A stretch of 64,000 nucleotides of DNA from Methanolinea sp. Lineage in GTDB: Archaea; Halobacteriota; Methanomicrobia; Methanomicrobiales; Methanospirillaceae. Shown in pieces: positions 53,355-61,971 of the stretch (position 1 is its first letter; the number at the start of each line of letters is the position of its first letter). The notes under the pieces were generated by a model. That model did no database searches. It was not told the DNA's origin and was given only the letters and a program-made list of their open reading frames with translations. Location: the NCBI GenBank assembly GCA_016699325.1, contig CP064971.1:1674001-1738000 (forward strand), in the 5' to 3' direction. The translations under genes were made by a program, and so were the position numbers.

Positions 53355-53864
53355 CTAGTTCCCATCGAGAATCGCCTTGGTGGCGATCTTCATCTCGCAG
53401 TTCCGGTCACCCTGGCAGGCGCTCCGGACAAACCTGAGCGTGTACTCGGGATTCAGGGCCTCCACCGCCGCGATGGAAAACGCCAGGCACCGGTTGAAGA
53501 CCGCACCCGGCTCACTCCTGAACTCCGCTTCCCTCATGAGGAAAGGGCAGCGTTTCACCATCAGCACCGCCCGGTCTTTTTCAAAGGACGCCACTTCGGC
53601 GGTCGTCTCCGGGCCGAAAAAGACCGTGGTGATAACCGACAGCGTTGATGCCAGTTCCTGTGCCGTTCCGGTAGGCAGGTGAAAACCCGCTGCCAGGGTT
53701 TTTGCTTCCTTGGCCAGGAAGACCCAGACCTGCTGTTCGAGTTCATCGTACTGGTCACCGGCCAGGTCATGGAACACCATCCTGTACAGGACCGGCATGA
53801 CCGAGGCTATCCGTGCGGCAGCCTGCCACCGCATCTCTTCAGGGATGGGGAGTTTCGTGACCAT
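53355..53864 (-). CDS. Cys-containing protein of V4R/ATC-hydrolase-like type
   Basis: A 169-residue soluble protein. The second half has the pattern KRCPFLMREAEF, then FNRCLAFSIAAVEALNPEYTLRFVRSACQGDRNCEMKI: spaced cysteines ending in GDxxCExxI, which recalls the V4R and L-2-amino-thiazoline-carboxylate hydrolase-like families that bind small ligands or metals. I cannot assign a function with confidence. The ATG at 53864 matches MVTKLPIPEEMR. It is convergent with msrA (30 bases apart). Confidence 0.75.
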   Translation of the reverse strand: MVTKLPIPEEMRWQAAARIASVMPVLYRMVFHDLAGDQYDELEQQVWVFLAKEAKTLAAGFHLPTGTAQELASTLSVITTVFFGPETTAEVASFEKDRAVLMVKRCPFLMREAEFRSEPGAVFNRCLAFSIAAVEALNPEYTLRFVRSACQGDRNCEMKIATKAILDGN

Positions 53865-54119
53865 AGAGGATCAGGAAAAGTTCGGGGGGAAAACCTATAT
53901 AGCTCTCGTTCCAGCGGGTTCCGGGAGTATTCCGTGGAGGCAGTGCCCACCCGCCTTTTCCCGCTGCCCCGACGTGGATCGACTTCGTCATTCGCTGTCG
54001 GAAGCAGCGGTATCCCCGCTTTCCTGCGCGGGCGAAGCTACCCGGTATCCCGGACCGGGAACCATTGTCGTATTCCCTCTGCCATACCTTGATGCATGCC
54101 GGGATACCATGGTTTCTCC

Positions 54120-54917
54120 ATGGGCAGGTATCCGTTCCTCATCTCGGTGCCACACGGGGGAACAATTGTTCCGGAACCGGTTGCTGCCATGGTCGCGCTA
54201 AGCCCGGCCGATCTGCGCTACTACAGCGATCCTTCCACGCGGCTGGTCTATTCGTTCCGGGGCCGGGTTGCCCAATATCGGGATACCGGCGTCTCGCGGA
54301 TGATCGTTGATCTCAACCGGCCTCCCTACCACCTTCCCCCGAAACACCCGGACGGGGTGGTGAAGGTCCGGACCGTCCACGAAACACCGGTCTACCGGGG
54401 CGGTATCACTCCCGAAATTACCCTGATCCACCAGCTCCTGATGACCCACTACTTCCCCTACCATGCCGATCTCGACCGCCTCCTCGATCCCGGGAAGATC
54501 GCCATCGCCTTCGACTGCCATAGTATGTTCCCGACCGGCCCGCCCACCCACCGTGATGCAGGGCAGGTGCGGCCGCTGGTCTGTCTTGGCAACAATGGCG
54601 ATAGCGAGGGAAACCGCCGTCCCGGCTCCCTCTCGACCTGCCCGGCAGAGTGGATCAGGGCCCTTGCCGGGGCGTTCCGCGAGGAGCTCGGTCCCGGGGC
54701 AGAGGTTGCCATCAACAAGCCATTCTCGGGGGGGTTCATCACCAATGCACATTACTGGCACCGGGGTATCCCCTGGATCCAGATCGAGATCTCCCGCGCC
54801 CTGTACGAGACCGGTTCCGATTCCCCTGCAACGGCCCGGGCGGATGCAGACCGGGCGCACGAGACAGGGGACCATGTCTGGGATGCCATCACCCGGTTCT
54901 GGGACGGGATAGACTGA
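54120..54917 (+). CDS. N-formylglutamate amidohydrolase family protein
   Basis: A protein of about 265 residues that opens with PFLISVPHGGTIVPE, the family's first zinc-binding block (His in SVPHGG). The DSTR-like YSDPSTRLVY segment, VDLNRPPY, and AFDCHSMFPTGPPTH (second metal region) are followed by GGFITNAHYWHRGIPWIQIEISRALY. The family hydrolyses N-formyl- or N-acyl-glutamate-like amides in bacteria; the archaeal substrate is not known. ATG 54120 (MGRYPFL) is taken because the motif starts at once; ATG 54096 adds eight residues. Confidence 0.88.
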   Translation: MGRYPFLISVPHGGTIVPEPVAAMVALSPADLRYYSDPSTRLVYSFRGRVAQYRDTGVSRMIVDLNRPPYHLPPKHPDGVVKVRTVHETPVYRGGITPEITLIHQLLMTHYFPYHADLDRLLDPGKIAIAFDCHSMFPTGPPTHRDAGQVRPLVCLGNNGDSEGNRRPGSLSTCPAEWIRALAGAFREELGPGAEVAINKPFSGGFITNAHYWHRGIPWIQIEISRALYETGSDSPATARADADRAHETGDHVWDAITRFWDGID

Positions 54918-55057
54918 TCGGTGAGCAGCGTATGACTGGTAAGGGGGAAACGACATTCGTAGTGAGACCTGCTGTTTCTTCCCACCGCGCATCGGAAGGC
55001 CGTCGGAACGGCCTGCCCGGATAGAGAAAGCCTTTCCTGCAGGAAAACGGCCGGCCA

Positions 55058-56107
55058 TCACTCTACGAGCGCCGGCAGGAACAACCCCCTGTCGCGGTTC
55101 AGGCAGTACTGCCTGTAGTTCCGTTTAACCAGCGCTGGCGTTGCGTTTGCATAGCAGTACCGGCACCCGTGCATGCAGGTGCTGTAGTGACCGATGTCCT
55201 TGCTCGCCACGCAGTTGCACCACCGCCGCTGGCCCCGGTCCTTCAGTTCCCGCTCCCGCACCCGGTGGTCCTCTTCCGGCCTGAGAAACCCCATCAACGG
55301 CCTGTCACCTGAGAATTCGCGGACCAGGGTTTCATAGGAGATGCAGGCCCCCTGCCCAATCCCCGATGCCGACAGGTCAGTGTCCTCACCGCAGGCATGG
55401 ATGGCAAGGCCCCAGTCTTCGTTCAGTTCTGCAATACCCCGGGAGATGGCCTGGATCTCCCCGGCGGTCGGTTCCCGGACGCCGGGATACCCCGCAGCGG
55501 CAAGGTTCCGGCGCACCCGCGGGTAGCGTCCGATATCGATGAAGGAGATCACCATCTGCCGGGTCAACCGGGACACCCGGTCTCCGACCCCCTGGATCTT
55601 CTCAAGAAGCCTGCTGGCCGTGAGGGTATCCGAGAGGAGGATCGGGTCAAACCGCCAGGTCAGCCGCCCGGTCCCGATCCGGGAGGAGAGTTCGGCAAAG
55701 GTCCGGATACGCTCATCCAGCGGCGGCACTCCGGGTTCGAGACCTTCATCCTCGTAATCGTTCAGGGTATACAGGACCAGGGTATGGCCTGTACCTGCTT
55801 CGAGATCTTCCAGTGCCGGGAGGAACGGCCGGGGATTCTTTGACCAGAAGACGAACACCCGGGCCCTGGAAAAGGAGACGTACTGGATCTTCCCGGAGAA
55901 GGGGTTTATCCATGCCGCATACCCGTTCCGGAGCCGGTCCATGAACCAGTCCCCGTAGAAGGCGGGAATGTCGGTCGAACGACTGGCCGAGATGATGATG
56001 GGGGCGATCGCCTCAAGGCCGGCAGGGTACCCGGGGTCACCCGGGGCCAGGACAGCCCCGTTTTCCCGCCTGATCCGGACCTTTTCCCACCCTTTCCACC
56101 TGGCCAT
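55058..56107 (-). CDS. DUF1848 family protein with C-terminal cysteine cluster
   Basis: A 349-residue protein of the DUF1848 family. It begins with SASRSTDIPAFYGDWFMDRL after a short head and has AAWINPFSGKIQYVSFSRARVFVFWSKNPRPF, then TLNDYEDEGLEP and RLTWRFDPILLSDT. The C-terminus carries a cysteine-rich block CNCVASKDIGHYSTCMHGCRYCYANATP, whose CxxxCxxC-like part (CMHGCRYC) fits an iron-sulfur site; the family is related to radical SAM barrel proteins such as spore photoproduct lyase. Function unknown. ATG 56107 is chosen (MARWKGWEK), since upstream codons do not resemble the family. Confidence 0.88.
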   Translation of the reverse strand: MARWKGWEKVRIRRENGAVLAPGDPGYPAGLEAIAPIIISASRSTDIPAFYGDWFMDRLRNGYAAWINPFSGKIQYVSFSRARVFVFWSKNPRPFLPALEDLEAGTGHTLVLYTLNDYEDEGLEPGVPPLDERIRTFAELSSRIGTGRLTWRFDPILLSDTLTASRLLEKIQGVGDRVSRLTRQMVISFIDIGRYPRVRRNLAAAGYPGVREPTAGEIQAISRGIAELNEDWGLAIHACGEDTDLSASGIGQGACISYETLVREFSGDRPLMGFLRPEEDHRVRERELKDRGQRRWCNCVASKDIGHYSTCMHGCRYCYANATPALVKRNYRQYCLNRDRGLFLPALVE

Positions 56108-56237
56108 GCACGATCCTCCGATCCACCTGCCCGCTATTGCCGGGATCCCGGGATCTATGTATGTACCGGTTAGGTTAATCAAAAATAAGACCTAACATGA
56201 ATATACCAAGCGCGGTGTGAAGGGTGAGGGTTCTCTG

Positions 56238-57494
56238 ATGGGCATCCGGTTTTTCCGCGGGGAAAGGATACGTTACGAACACGAATACCACCAGGTAAAA
56301 GAGATCGTCGGCATCCTCTCCCGTGAATTCCAGAAGGAGCCGGTCTACGTCCTGACCAATGTCCTCGTGGCAAACGGCCAGATTGACTGCATCATCCTCA
56401 CCCGGAGCGGCCCCCTCATCCTCGAACTCAAGGCCTTCTCGGGCGAGATCCATGGCATCGAGAACGGGAGCTGGGAGGTGATCACCGGAGACGGTCCAAT
56501 CCAGCTCCCGAACCTGTTTTTCCAGGCACGCAGCCACCGCCAGGACTTCATCGACCGCCTGATCCCCATCTTCCGGGAACATCTGCCACACATCCCGGAG
56601 AACAACCTGCGGAAGATGGGCTCCTGGCTCTACTTCAGCAAGGGAAGCAGCTACCCACAGAACCAGATCGATGTCCGCCGGGTGAAATGGTTCCGCATCG
56701 TGACTGCGGACAGTCTCCTTGAAGCCATGAGGTTCCTGGATTCGGGCTACACGCTCCGGCTGCAGGACATGGATGCCATCGTCCAGGGCCTGCACCTCGA
56801 GGAGTACCAGTTCGAGACCGGCAAGCCCCTTGCCGCCCGCCCGGGCCGTGCCCCGAAGTCCTTCCGGTTGAGCAGGGGAAATATCGCGGTCATCGCCATC
56901 ATCCTCCTGGTCATCGGGATCCTGGCACTGGTCATGCTGGTCCCTGGCGCGAGGACGGCAATGATGAGCACCTTCTCAGGCATGGGAGCGGTCCTCTCGG
57001 GCATGGTTAAGGAGAGGGGGCGGGACCTGATCAAGTCCAACAGCGGCCCTGCAGATGCCCAGGAAGCCATGGTCTACCTGAACCGGATACGGATTGCCGA
57101 GGGGCTCGCCCCTGTCCCCCATGATGACCGTGCGTTTGGACTCGCACTCTCGCGATCCGCAGACATGGCGGCGTTCCGTTACCTCGACTATACCAATCCG
57201 GAGACCGGAGAATCGGCACGGACGCTGATGGCAGCGTTCGGGGTCCCGGAGAACTCTACCGTTGTCGAGTCAGCATACGGCCAGTGGAACGGTTATACCT
57301 ACGGCATCGAGCAGCATGCGCTTGACACCTGGATGTCTGACGAGGGCAACCGGAACCGCCTCTTTGCCCAATATACCGGTGGATCGATCGCCTGCACCAA
57401 GGGGTACTGCTCTTTCATCGGAATCCGTGACATGCCGGAGACAACCGGTGTCCCGGAGGTCAATGGAGAAAACGTCACCGCTCAGGAGTCCTGA
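56238..57494 (+). CDS. NERD domain-TM-CAP domain fusion protein
   Basis: A 418-residue protein in three parts. Residues about 20-140 are a NERD (nuclease-related) domain, with YHQVKEIVGILSREF, DCIILTRSGPLILELKAFSGEI (the nuclease-like Asp...Glu-x-Lys strand) and QLPNLFFQARSHRQDF. Residues about 214-236 are one transmembrane helix. Residues about 270-398 are a CAP/SCP-like domain (YLNRIRIAEGLAPVPHDDRAF, then LDTWMSDEGNRNRLF), but the two histidines of the classical CAP metal site are replaced. The NERD part should face the cytoplasm and the CAP part the outside. ATG 56238 has a GTGAGG site 7-8 bases before it; GTG 56217 is also in frame. Confidence 0.85.
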   Translation: MGIRFFRGERIRYEHEYHQVKEIVGILSREFQKEPVYVLTNVLVANGQIDCIILTRSGPLILELKAFSGEIHGIENGSWEVITGDGPIQLPNLFFQARSHRQDFIDRLIPIFREHLPHIPENNLRKMGSWLYFSKGSSYPQNQIDVRRVKWFRIVTADSLLEAMRFLDSGYTLRLQDMDAIVQGLHLEEYQFETGKPLAARPGRAPKSFRLSRGNIAVIAIILLVIGILALVMLVPGARTAMMSTFSGMGAVLSGMVKERGRDLIKSNSGPADAQEAMVYLNRIRIAEGLAPVPHDDRAFGLALSRSADMAAFRYLDYTNPETGESARTLMAAFGVPENSTVVESAYGQWNGYTYGIEQHALDTWMSDEGNRNRLFAQYTGGSIACTKGYCSFIGIRDMPETTGVPEVNGENVTAQES

Positions 57495-57497
57495 ACC

Positions 57498-58679
57498 TCA
57501 CTGGATCTTCCCGTTCAGCGCTGTCTTCACTGTGACCTGCCCGAGCACATTTTCGAGCAGTTCGTCAGTTCCCAGCTGCTTTTCTGCCTCCCGGATGTCC
57601 TGCACCCTGGCAGCAGTGGCCGGCATGCGGGGAACCGCCCGGCAGGCGAGATCTGAGGGTTCCGGAGTAAATACCCCGATCTTTTTGGCGATGGCCACCG
57701 TCTCGTTCTTGTCAAAGGCGATAAGCGGCCTGATCAGCGGGACCGTCGCTGCTTCTGAGATGGTGGCCAGGTTGGGAAGGGTCTGTGAAGCGACCTGGCC
57801 AAGACTGTCACCGGTGATGAGTGCCGAAAAGCGGTGGTCGCGGACGATCCTGCTTCCGAGGGCGAGCATGAACCGCTTGCAGAGCACGCACCGGAAGCGC
57901 GCCGGTGGCCTGCTGACCAGGGCTTCGAAGAACGGGCGGGCATCGGCAACCATGAGGTCCATGGGGTACCCGCGGCACCAGGTGGAGAGGGTGGCGTGGC
58001 TGGCCAGCGTCCGGGAGAGCGTATCGGCACCCGTGTAGTTCCCGGCATCGATGTGGAGAGAGGACATCTCGCAGCCCCGTTTCATCATGAGCCAGGTCGC
58101 GACAGGGGAATCTACCCCTCCCGAAAGGAGGGCGAGCGCCCTTCCCTGGGTCCCCCAGGGAAGCCCCCCGGGAGCGGTGATCGGGGAGTCATAGACAAGT
58201 GCCCCGAACTCCCGCATCTCGACAAATATTTCAAACTGCGGCCGCGACAGGTTCACGGTCGCACCCGGGAAAGCTTCGAGAACTGCCTCCCCTACCCGGG
58301 CCCCGATCTCCTGGCTGGTGATTCCTTCGACTCCCTGCCGGCGGGCACGTATCGCAAAACTGCCGCCGCCTGCCAGGAAGGATCCTGCCCGCTCCACGGC
58401 AGTGCTGGAGACAGCCGGAAGGGTGCTCTCGGTGAAGGTGCAGACCGCCACTTCAACGATGCCGAATATCGTGCCTGTGACCGCAGCGATGCGGAGGGGG
58501 TCATCGCCATGGATAAGGATCCGGCCCCGATGAAACTCGAAGCGGTGAGCCAGGCCTTCGGATTCAAGCGCCCTGGCGATGTTCCGCTGGAGGTGCCTGA
58601 TGAACTGCCGCTTCACCGGTTCGCTCTTCAGGAAGAGTTCCCCGTACCTGACCATGACCACGTCCATTCCGTCAAGCAC
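57498..58679 (-). CDS. thiI: tRNA 4-thiouridine sulfurtransferase ThiI
   Basis: A 393-residue enzyme for tRNA thiolation at position 8. Residues about 1-165 hold the ferredoxin-like and THUMP domains, and residues 186-191 the PP-loop SGGVDS (ALALLSGGVDSPVATW). Two cysteines lie in RCVLCKRFM (the metal- or sulfur-binding pair) and one in DLACRAVPRMP. There is no rhodanese domain, which is usual for archaeal ThiI. ATG 58679 (MLDGMDVVMVRYGE) or ATG 58667 (MDVVMVRYGE) may be the start. It is convergent with the NERD-CAP gene, only 3 bases apart. Confidence 0.93.
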   Translation of the reverse strand: MLDGMDVVMVRYGELFLKSEPVKRQFIRHLQRNIARALESEGLAHRFEFHRGRILIHGDDPLRIAAVTGTIFGIVEVAVCTFTESTLPAVSSTAVERAGSFLAGGGSFAIRARRQGVEGITSQEIGARVGEAVLEAFPGATVNLSRPQFEIFVEMREFGALVYDSPITAPGGLPWGTQGRALALLSGGVDSPVATWLMMKRGCEMSSLHIDAGNYTGADTLSRTLASHATLSTWCRGYPMDLMVADARPFFEALVSRPPARFRCVLCKRFMLALGSRIVRDHRFSALITGDSLGQVASQTLPNLATISEAATVPLIRPLIAFDKNETVAIAKKIGVFTPEPSDLACRAVPRMPATAARVQDIREAEKQLGTDELLENVLGQVTVKTALNGKIQ

Positions 58680-58857
58680 CTCCCTGTAGGAGATAGGATG
58701 TTTTTCATGTTAAAAGATAAGCGACAGGCAGTGAGGGCCGCCGGCATGCAAGGCCATTCACCCGGTACGGTCCATGTCCAGCGTTCACGGGCAGGCATCC
58801 CGGGAGGAACCGTTCCTGCGGACTGCAAAACCATTTTTATACGCACTTGTCAGGCAG

Positions 58858-58866
58858 TATATAAAA
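58858..58866 (+). promoter_or_regulatory. TATA box of the DUF2150 operon
   Basis: TATATAAAA 73-81 bases upstream of the DUF2150 ATG is the best archaeal TATA sequence in this part of the window. Transcription would begin near 58890, giving a leader of about 50 bases that ends in a TGAGGT ribosome-binding site at 58929-58934. Confidence 0.5.
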
Positions 58867-58938
58867 TTACCGATTCTCCGGGCTCCGTTCGTAATGAAAA
58901 CCAAAAATCTTTAAGAATCAAGAATCCATGAGGTATTG

Positions 58939-59574
58939 ATGTCGAAAAAGAAAGGAGATACAGGGAAAAGGGAAGAACCGCTCAAATTGTTCTACATCTT
59001 CTACAACCAGGAACGCTGGGACAACTGGATCTCCACGTTGCGGGAATGCTCGTTTGCAGTCGAACCCGGCTCCGACGAGATGCCCGACGGCTATACAACC
59101 CTCTACAATTTTTCCATGGACATCACCATAGAGGTGTTGAAGATCATCAGGCTCTACCAGAACGGGAGGTTTTCCAGGGATGAAGCCCTCGAGAAACTCA
59201 ATGCCGTCGAGTGCATCGTGATGGGCGACGCCCCTGCCGGGGAACTCGAAGAGTACATCGAGTCGCTCCAGCTCTCCATGCTCGTCCTCTTTGCGGCCTG
59301 CAAGCGTTTCATCGAAGGAGGGTTCTCCACGGACATGAAGGCTCTCATCAAGGAGGGGAAGAAGACCGCCGAGACCGACCTCGAGGCTGCATTGAGCATT
59401 GCCGCCGAAGTGGGGGCAAACGTTATCTCCGGGGCGGCCTGCTGTGCCAAATACCTCAAGGAAGACCTTGAACATCCCGGTCTCTTTGACGAGTGGCTCA
59501 TCGAGGTCGAGAGCATGCACGAGGCGATGACCTCGCTCAAGAACTTCGATGAGGAGGCGGGAGAGGCTTTGTGA
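58939..59574 (+). CDS. DUF2150 family protein
   Basis: A 211-residue, mostly helical soluble protein of the DUF2150 family, found in methanogens. Recognisable blocks: LKLFYIFYNQERWDNWISTL, then SMDITIEVLKIIRLYQNGRFSRDEALEKLN and SLQLSMLVLFAACKRFIEGG, ending in a segment with CCAKYLKEDL. A TTG three bases before the ATG is in frame but the ATG has the TGAGGT site. Its stop overlaps the next start (GTGA). The role is unknown. Confidence 0.85.
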   Translation: MSKKKGDTGKREEPLKLFYIFYNQERWDNWISTLRECSFAVEPGSDEMPDGYTTLYNFSMDITIEVLKIIRLYQNGRFSRDEALEKLNAVECIVMGDAPAGELEEYIESLQLSMLVLFAACKRFIEGGFSTDMKALIKEGKKTAETDLEAALSIAAEVGANVISGAACCAKYLKEDLEHPGLFDEWLIEVESMHEAMTSLKNFDEEAGEAL

Positions 59575-60023
59575 TCGCGGGCAGGGCGCGGTTCCGGCAG
59601 GCCCGCAAGATCGAACGGGCGGTCGGGTACCGGATCCCCGATCTCGCCTTCCACGGCGCCACGCTTGACGCTCTCTCTTCCCGCCTGAACCTTGACCGCC
59701 TGGACAACATCCTCCGGGAACAGGTCATCGCTTTTTTCAATTCCTTTCTCGGCTGCTCCTGCAAGGACTCCCCGCACTGCGGCTGCCCGGAAAAGAAGTT
59801 TGCCCGCGAGATAATCGAGCTTCGCGAGAATGGTCTTGATCACCGCCAGATCTCCCAGTTCCTGCAGGACGAGTACGGAATCGATGTCTACCCGGCCGAT
59901 GTGCTCAGCTTCCTTGAAGATTCCGTCCACGTGCTCGAAGCGATACGCGATATCGCAGCCCTGAAAGGAAAGGCCGTTCTTGAAGCAGCAGCGACCAGGC
60001 ATATCGACCAGATCGAGCGGTAG
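59571..60023 (+). CDS. Cys-cluster helical protein (DUF5814-like) coupled to DUF2150
   Basis: A 150-residue protein. The centre carries GCSCKDSPHCGCPEKKF (residues about 62-78), four cysteines that should bind zinc, followed by a helical part with KFAREIIELRENGLDHRQISQFLQDEYGIDVYPADVLSFLEDSVHVLEAI. The layout resembles a domain found at the C-terminus of certain archaeal DEAD/DEAH helicases, here free-standing; that comparison is from memory and should be checked. The GTG start overlaps the DUF2150 stop, with a GGGAGAGG site upstream. The pair is probably one functional unit. Confidence 0.75.
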   Translation: MIAGRARFRQARKIERAVGYRIPDLAFHGATLDALSSRLNLDRLDNILREQVIAFFNSFLGCSCKDSPHCGCPEKKFAREIIELRENGLDHRQISQFLQDEYGIDVYPADVLSFLEDSVHVLEAIRDIAALKGKAVLEAAATRHIDQIER

Positions 60024-60086
60024 CAGCACGAACCAATTGCAACGACAGTATCGTTTATCTGTTCTGAGAGAGTTCCCCTAAATGGC

Positions 60087-60500
60087 ATGAAAAAAACCCT
60101 CGTGGTACTCTGGCGGCATACCGGCGATCAGGAGAAACCCTGCCTCAGCTGTTCCGATACCGGCAGGTCCTTTTTCGAGCTGCTGGACCTGCTCATCCCC
60201 GCCTTCAACGAGGAAGGGATCGTGCTCGAATACCGGGAGGAGATCGTCTCTGGAAATGGTGGGAATCCTGAAAATGTCGTTCTACTGAACGAAATTTCCA
60301 TCAGCCCCCTCCTCTCCCACGCCGCCCGTGGTGAGGAGTACTGCCATGCCTCGCGGTGCCGGCCCCCGGAGCACATCCACCGTCACTACCCTGATGCATC
60401 CGGTGTGATGTGCGATGAAGCCCCGGAGATCCTGTTCCGGAAGGCCATCCTGCTTGCCCTGGATGATGAGGTCAGGGCGCACTATGCCGCGCTCAGGTGA
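60087..60500 (+). CDS. DUF2703-like Cys-rich protein
   Basis: A 137-residue protein. The N-terminus reads LVVLWRHTGDQEKPCLSCSDTGRSF (a CxxC followed by DTG), with a later acidic DLLIPAFNEEGIVLEYREEI helix-strand unit and cysteines in EEYCHASRCRPPEH. This matches the thioredoxin-like DUF2703 family layout in outline. The extra His/Cys set near residues 80-97 could bind metal. The function is unknown. ATG 60087 lies just after a short gap and may depend on the DUF2150 promoter. Confidence 0.65.
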   Translation: MKKTLVVLWRHTGDQEKPCLSCSDTGRSFFELLDLLIPAFNEEGIVLEYREEIVSGNGGNPENVVLLNEISISPLLSHAARGEEYCHASRCRPPEHIHRHYPDASGVMCDEAPEILFRKAILLALDDEVRAHYAALR

Positions 60501-60546
60501 TACTTTATATTGCCACCCTCCCAAAAACCAGACAAAAAGAGATGGT

Positions 60547-61971
60547 ATGATATTTGGTCTCACGATCCACGAGGTTTTCCTGATCATAAATATCGTGCTG
60601 GTACTCGGTATCATCTTTGATCAGCGGCGGAACCCGACATCAACGGTCGGCTGGGTCCTCGTCCTCATCCTGCTGCCCGGCCTGGGGTTTTTCCTCTACC
60701 TTTTTCTTGGCCAGGACTGGACCAAACGCCGCCTTTTCTCCCTTAAAGCAGAAGACGACCGGCTCATTGCAGATGCCGTGATCTCCCAGAAAAAGGAGCT
60801 TGAGCGGATCGGCAGGACGCGCCCAGGGGAAACCTATGAACGCTACATGAGTATCGCACGGATGCTGCTTGAAGGCAGCCAGGCACTCATCACCACGGAT
60901 AACGAACTAGAGATCTTCACCGAAGGGACTGCCAAATTCGCATCGCTCTTTGATGCCATCCGTGAAGCACGCCACCACATCCATCTCGAATACTACATCA
61001 TCCGCAACGACGCCCTCTCGCGGGAGCTCATAGAGCTCCTCACGAAGAAAGCCCGGGAGGGCGTGGAAGTCCGTCTCCTTGCCGATTCGATGGGCATGAA
61101 GGTGAAAAAGAAGGGGTTGCACGAGTTTACGCAGGCAGGCGGGAAGCATGCCGTCTTCTTTCCCCGGATATTCACCATCAACTACCGGAACCACCGGAAG
61201 ATCGCCGTGATTGATGGCACTACCGGGTTCATCGGCGGGTTCAATATCGGCGAAGAGTATCTGGGCAGGGGGCCGTTTGGCTCCTGGCGGGATGCTGCGA
61301 TCAGGATCAATGGGATGGGCGTCATGGGATTGCAGCTCCGGTTCATCATGGACTGGAACTATGCTGCCAGGGAGCACCTGGAAATTGATCCGGTCTATTT
61401 CCCAATGGTACCCGGCAAAGGCCGCTGCCCGCTCCAGACGGTCTGGAGCGGACCGGATGTCCGTTTCAGCCAGATCAAGGATGGCTACGTGAAACTGATC
61501 CTGACCGCCCAGGAATCGGTCTACATCCAGACCCCGTACTTCATCCCCGATGATAGCCTCGCGGATGCCCTCCGGATAGCAGCATTGTCCGGGGTGGATG
61601 TCCGGGTCATGATCCCCTGCCGGCCCGACCACCCGTTCGTATACTGGGCTTCTCTCTCCTTTATCGGCGACCTCCTCGATGCCGGGGTGAAGGCTTATAC
61701 CTATGATGCCGGTTTCATCCATGCGAAATCCATCGTGGTCGATGGAATCGGTGCATCGGTTGGCAGCGCCAATTTCGATGTGCGGAGTTTCAGGCTGAAC
61801 TTCGAGGCAAACGCCTTCTTCTATGATCCTCTCTACGGCAGCCAGTTGAAGCAGGCATTTCTTGATGATCTCCCGAAATGTACCGAGATCACCCCTGGTT
61901 CCTACCAAAGCCGGTCACGGTGGACAAGGACCAGGGAATCGGTGTCCCGCCTCTTCTCTCCGTTGGGATGA
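60547..61971 (+). CDS. cls: Cardiolipin synthase (phospholipase D family)
   Basis: A 474-residue membrane-bound phospholipase D-type enzyme. Two N-terminal spans (residues about 4-60) are followed by two HKD motifs: NYRNHRKIAVIDGTTGFIGG near residue 215 and FIHAKSIVVDGIGASVGSANFD near residue 395. This is the ClsA type, which joins two phospholipids. In Methanomicrobiales such an enzyme has been shown to make archaeal cardiolipins, so an ether-lipid substrate is likely here. ATG 60547 (MIFGLTIHEVF) is chosen because the membrane part begins there. Confidence 0.93.
   Translation: MIFGLTIHEVFLIINIVLVLGIIFDQRRNPTSTVGWVLVLILLPGLGFFLYLFLGQDWTKRRLFSLKAEDDRLIADAVISQKKELERIGRTRPGETYERYMSIARMLLEGSQALITTDNELEIFTEGTAKFASLFDAIREARHHIHLEYYIIRNDALSRELIELLTKKAREGVEVRLLADSMGMKVKKKGLHEFTQAGGKHAVFFPRIFTINYRNHRKIAVIDGTTGFIGGFNIGEEYLGRGPFGSWRDAAIRINGMGVMGLQLRFIMDWNYAAREHLEIDPVYFPMVPGKGRCPLQTVWSGPDVRFSQIKDGYVKLILTAQESVYIQTPYFIPDDSLADALRIAALSGVDVRVMIPCRPDHPFVYWASLSFIGDLLDAGVKAYTYDAGFIHAKSIVVDGIGASVGSANFDVRSFRLNFEANAFFYDPLYGSQLKQAFLDDLPKCTEITPGSYQSRSRWTRTRESVSRLFSPLG

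Noticed and set aside
54198..55061. A 287-codon minus-strand frame opposite the formylglutamate amidohydrolase gene
   Set aside because: The plus-strand protein has clear metal motifs; the antisense frame has none.
57834..58931. A 365-codon plus-strand frame opposite thiI
   Set aside because: ThiI has THUMP and PP-loop motifs; the frame is an artefact of GC-rich codon use.
60907..61908. A 333-codon minus-strand frame opposite cls
   Set aside because: The HKD motifs of cls are unambiguous on the plus strand.
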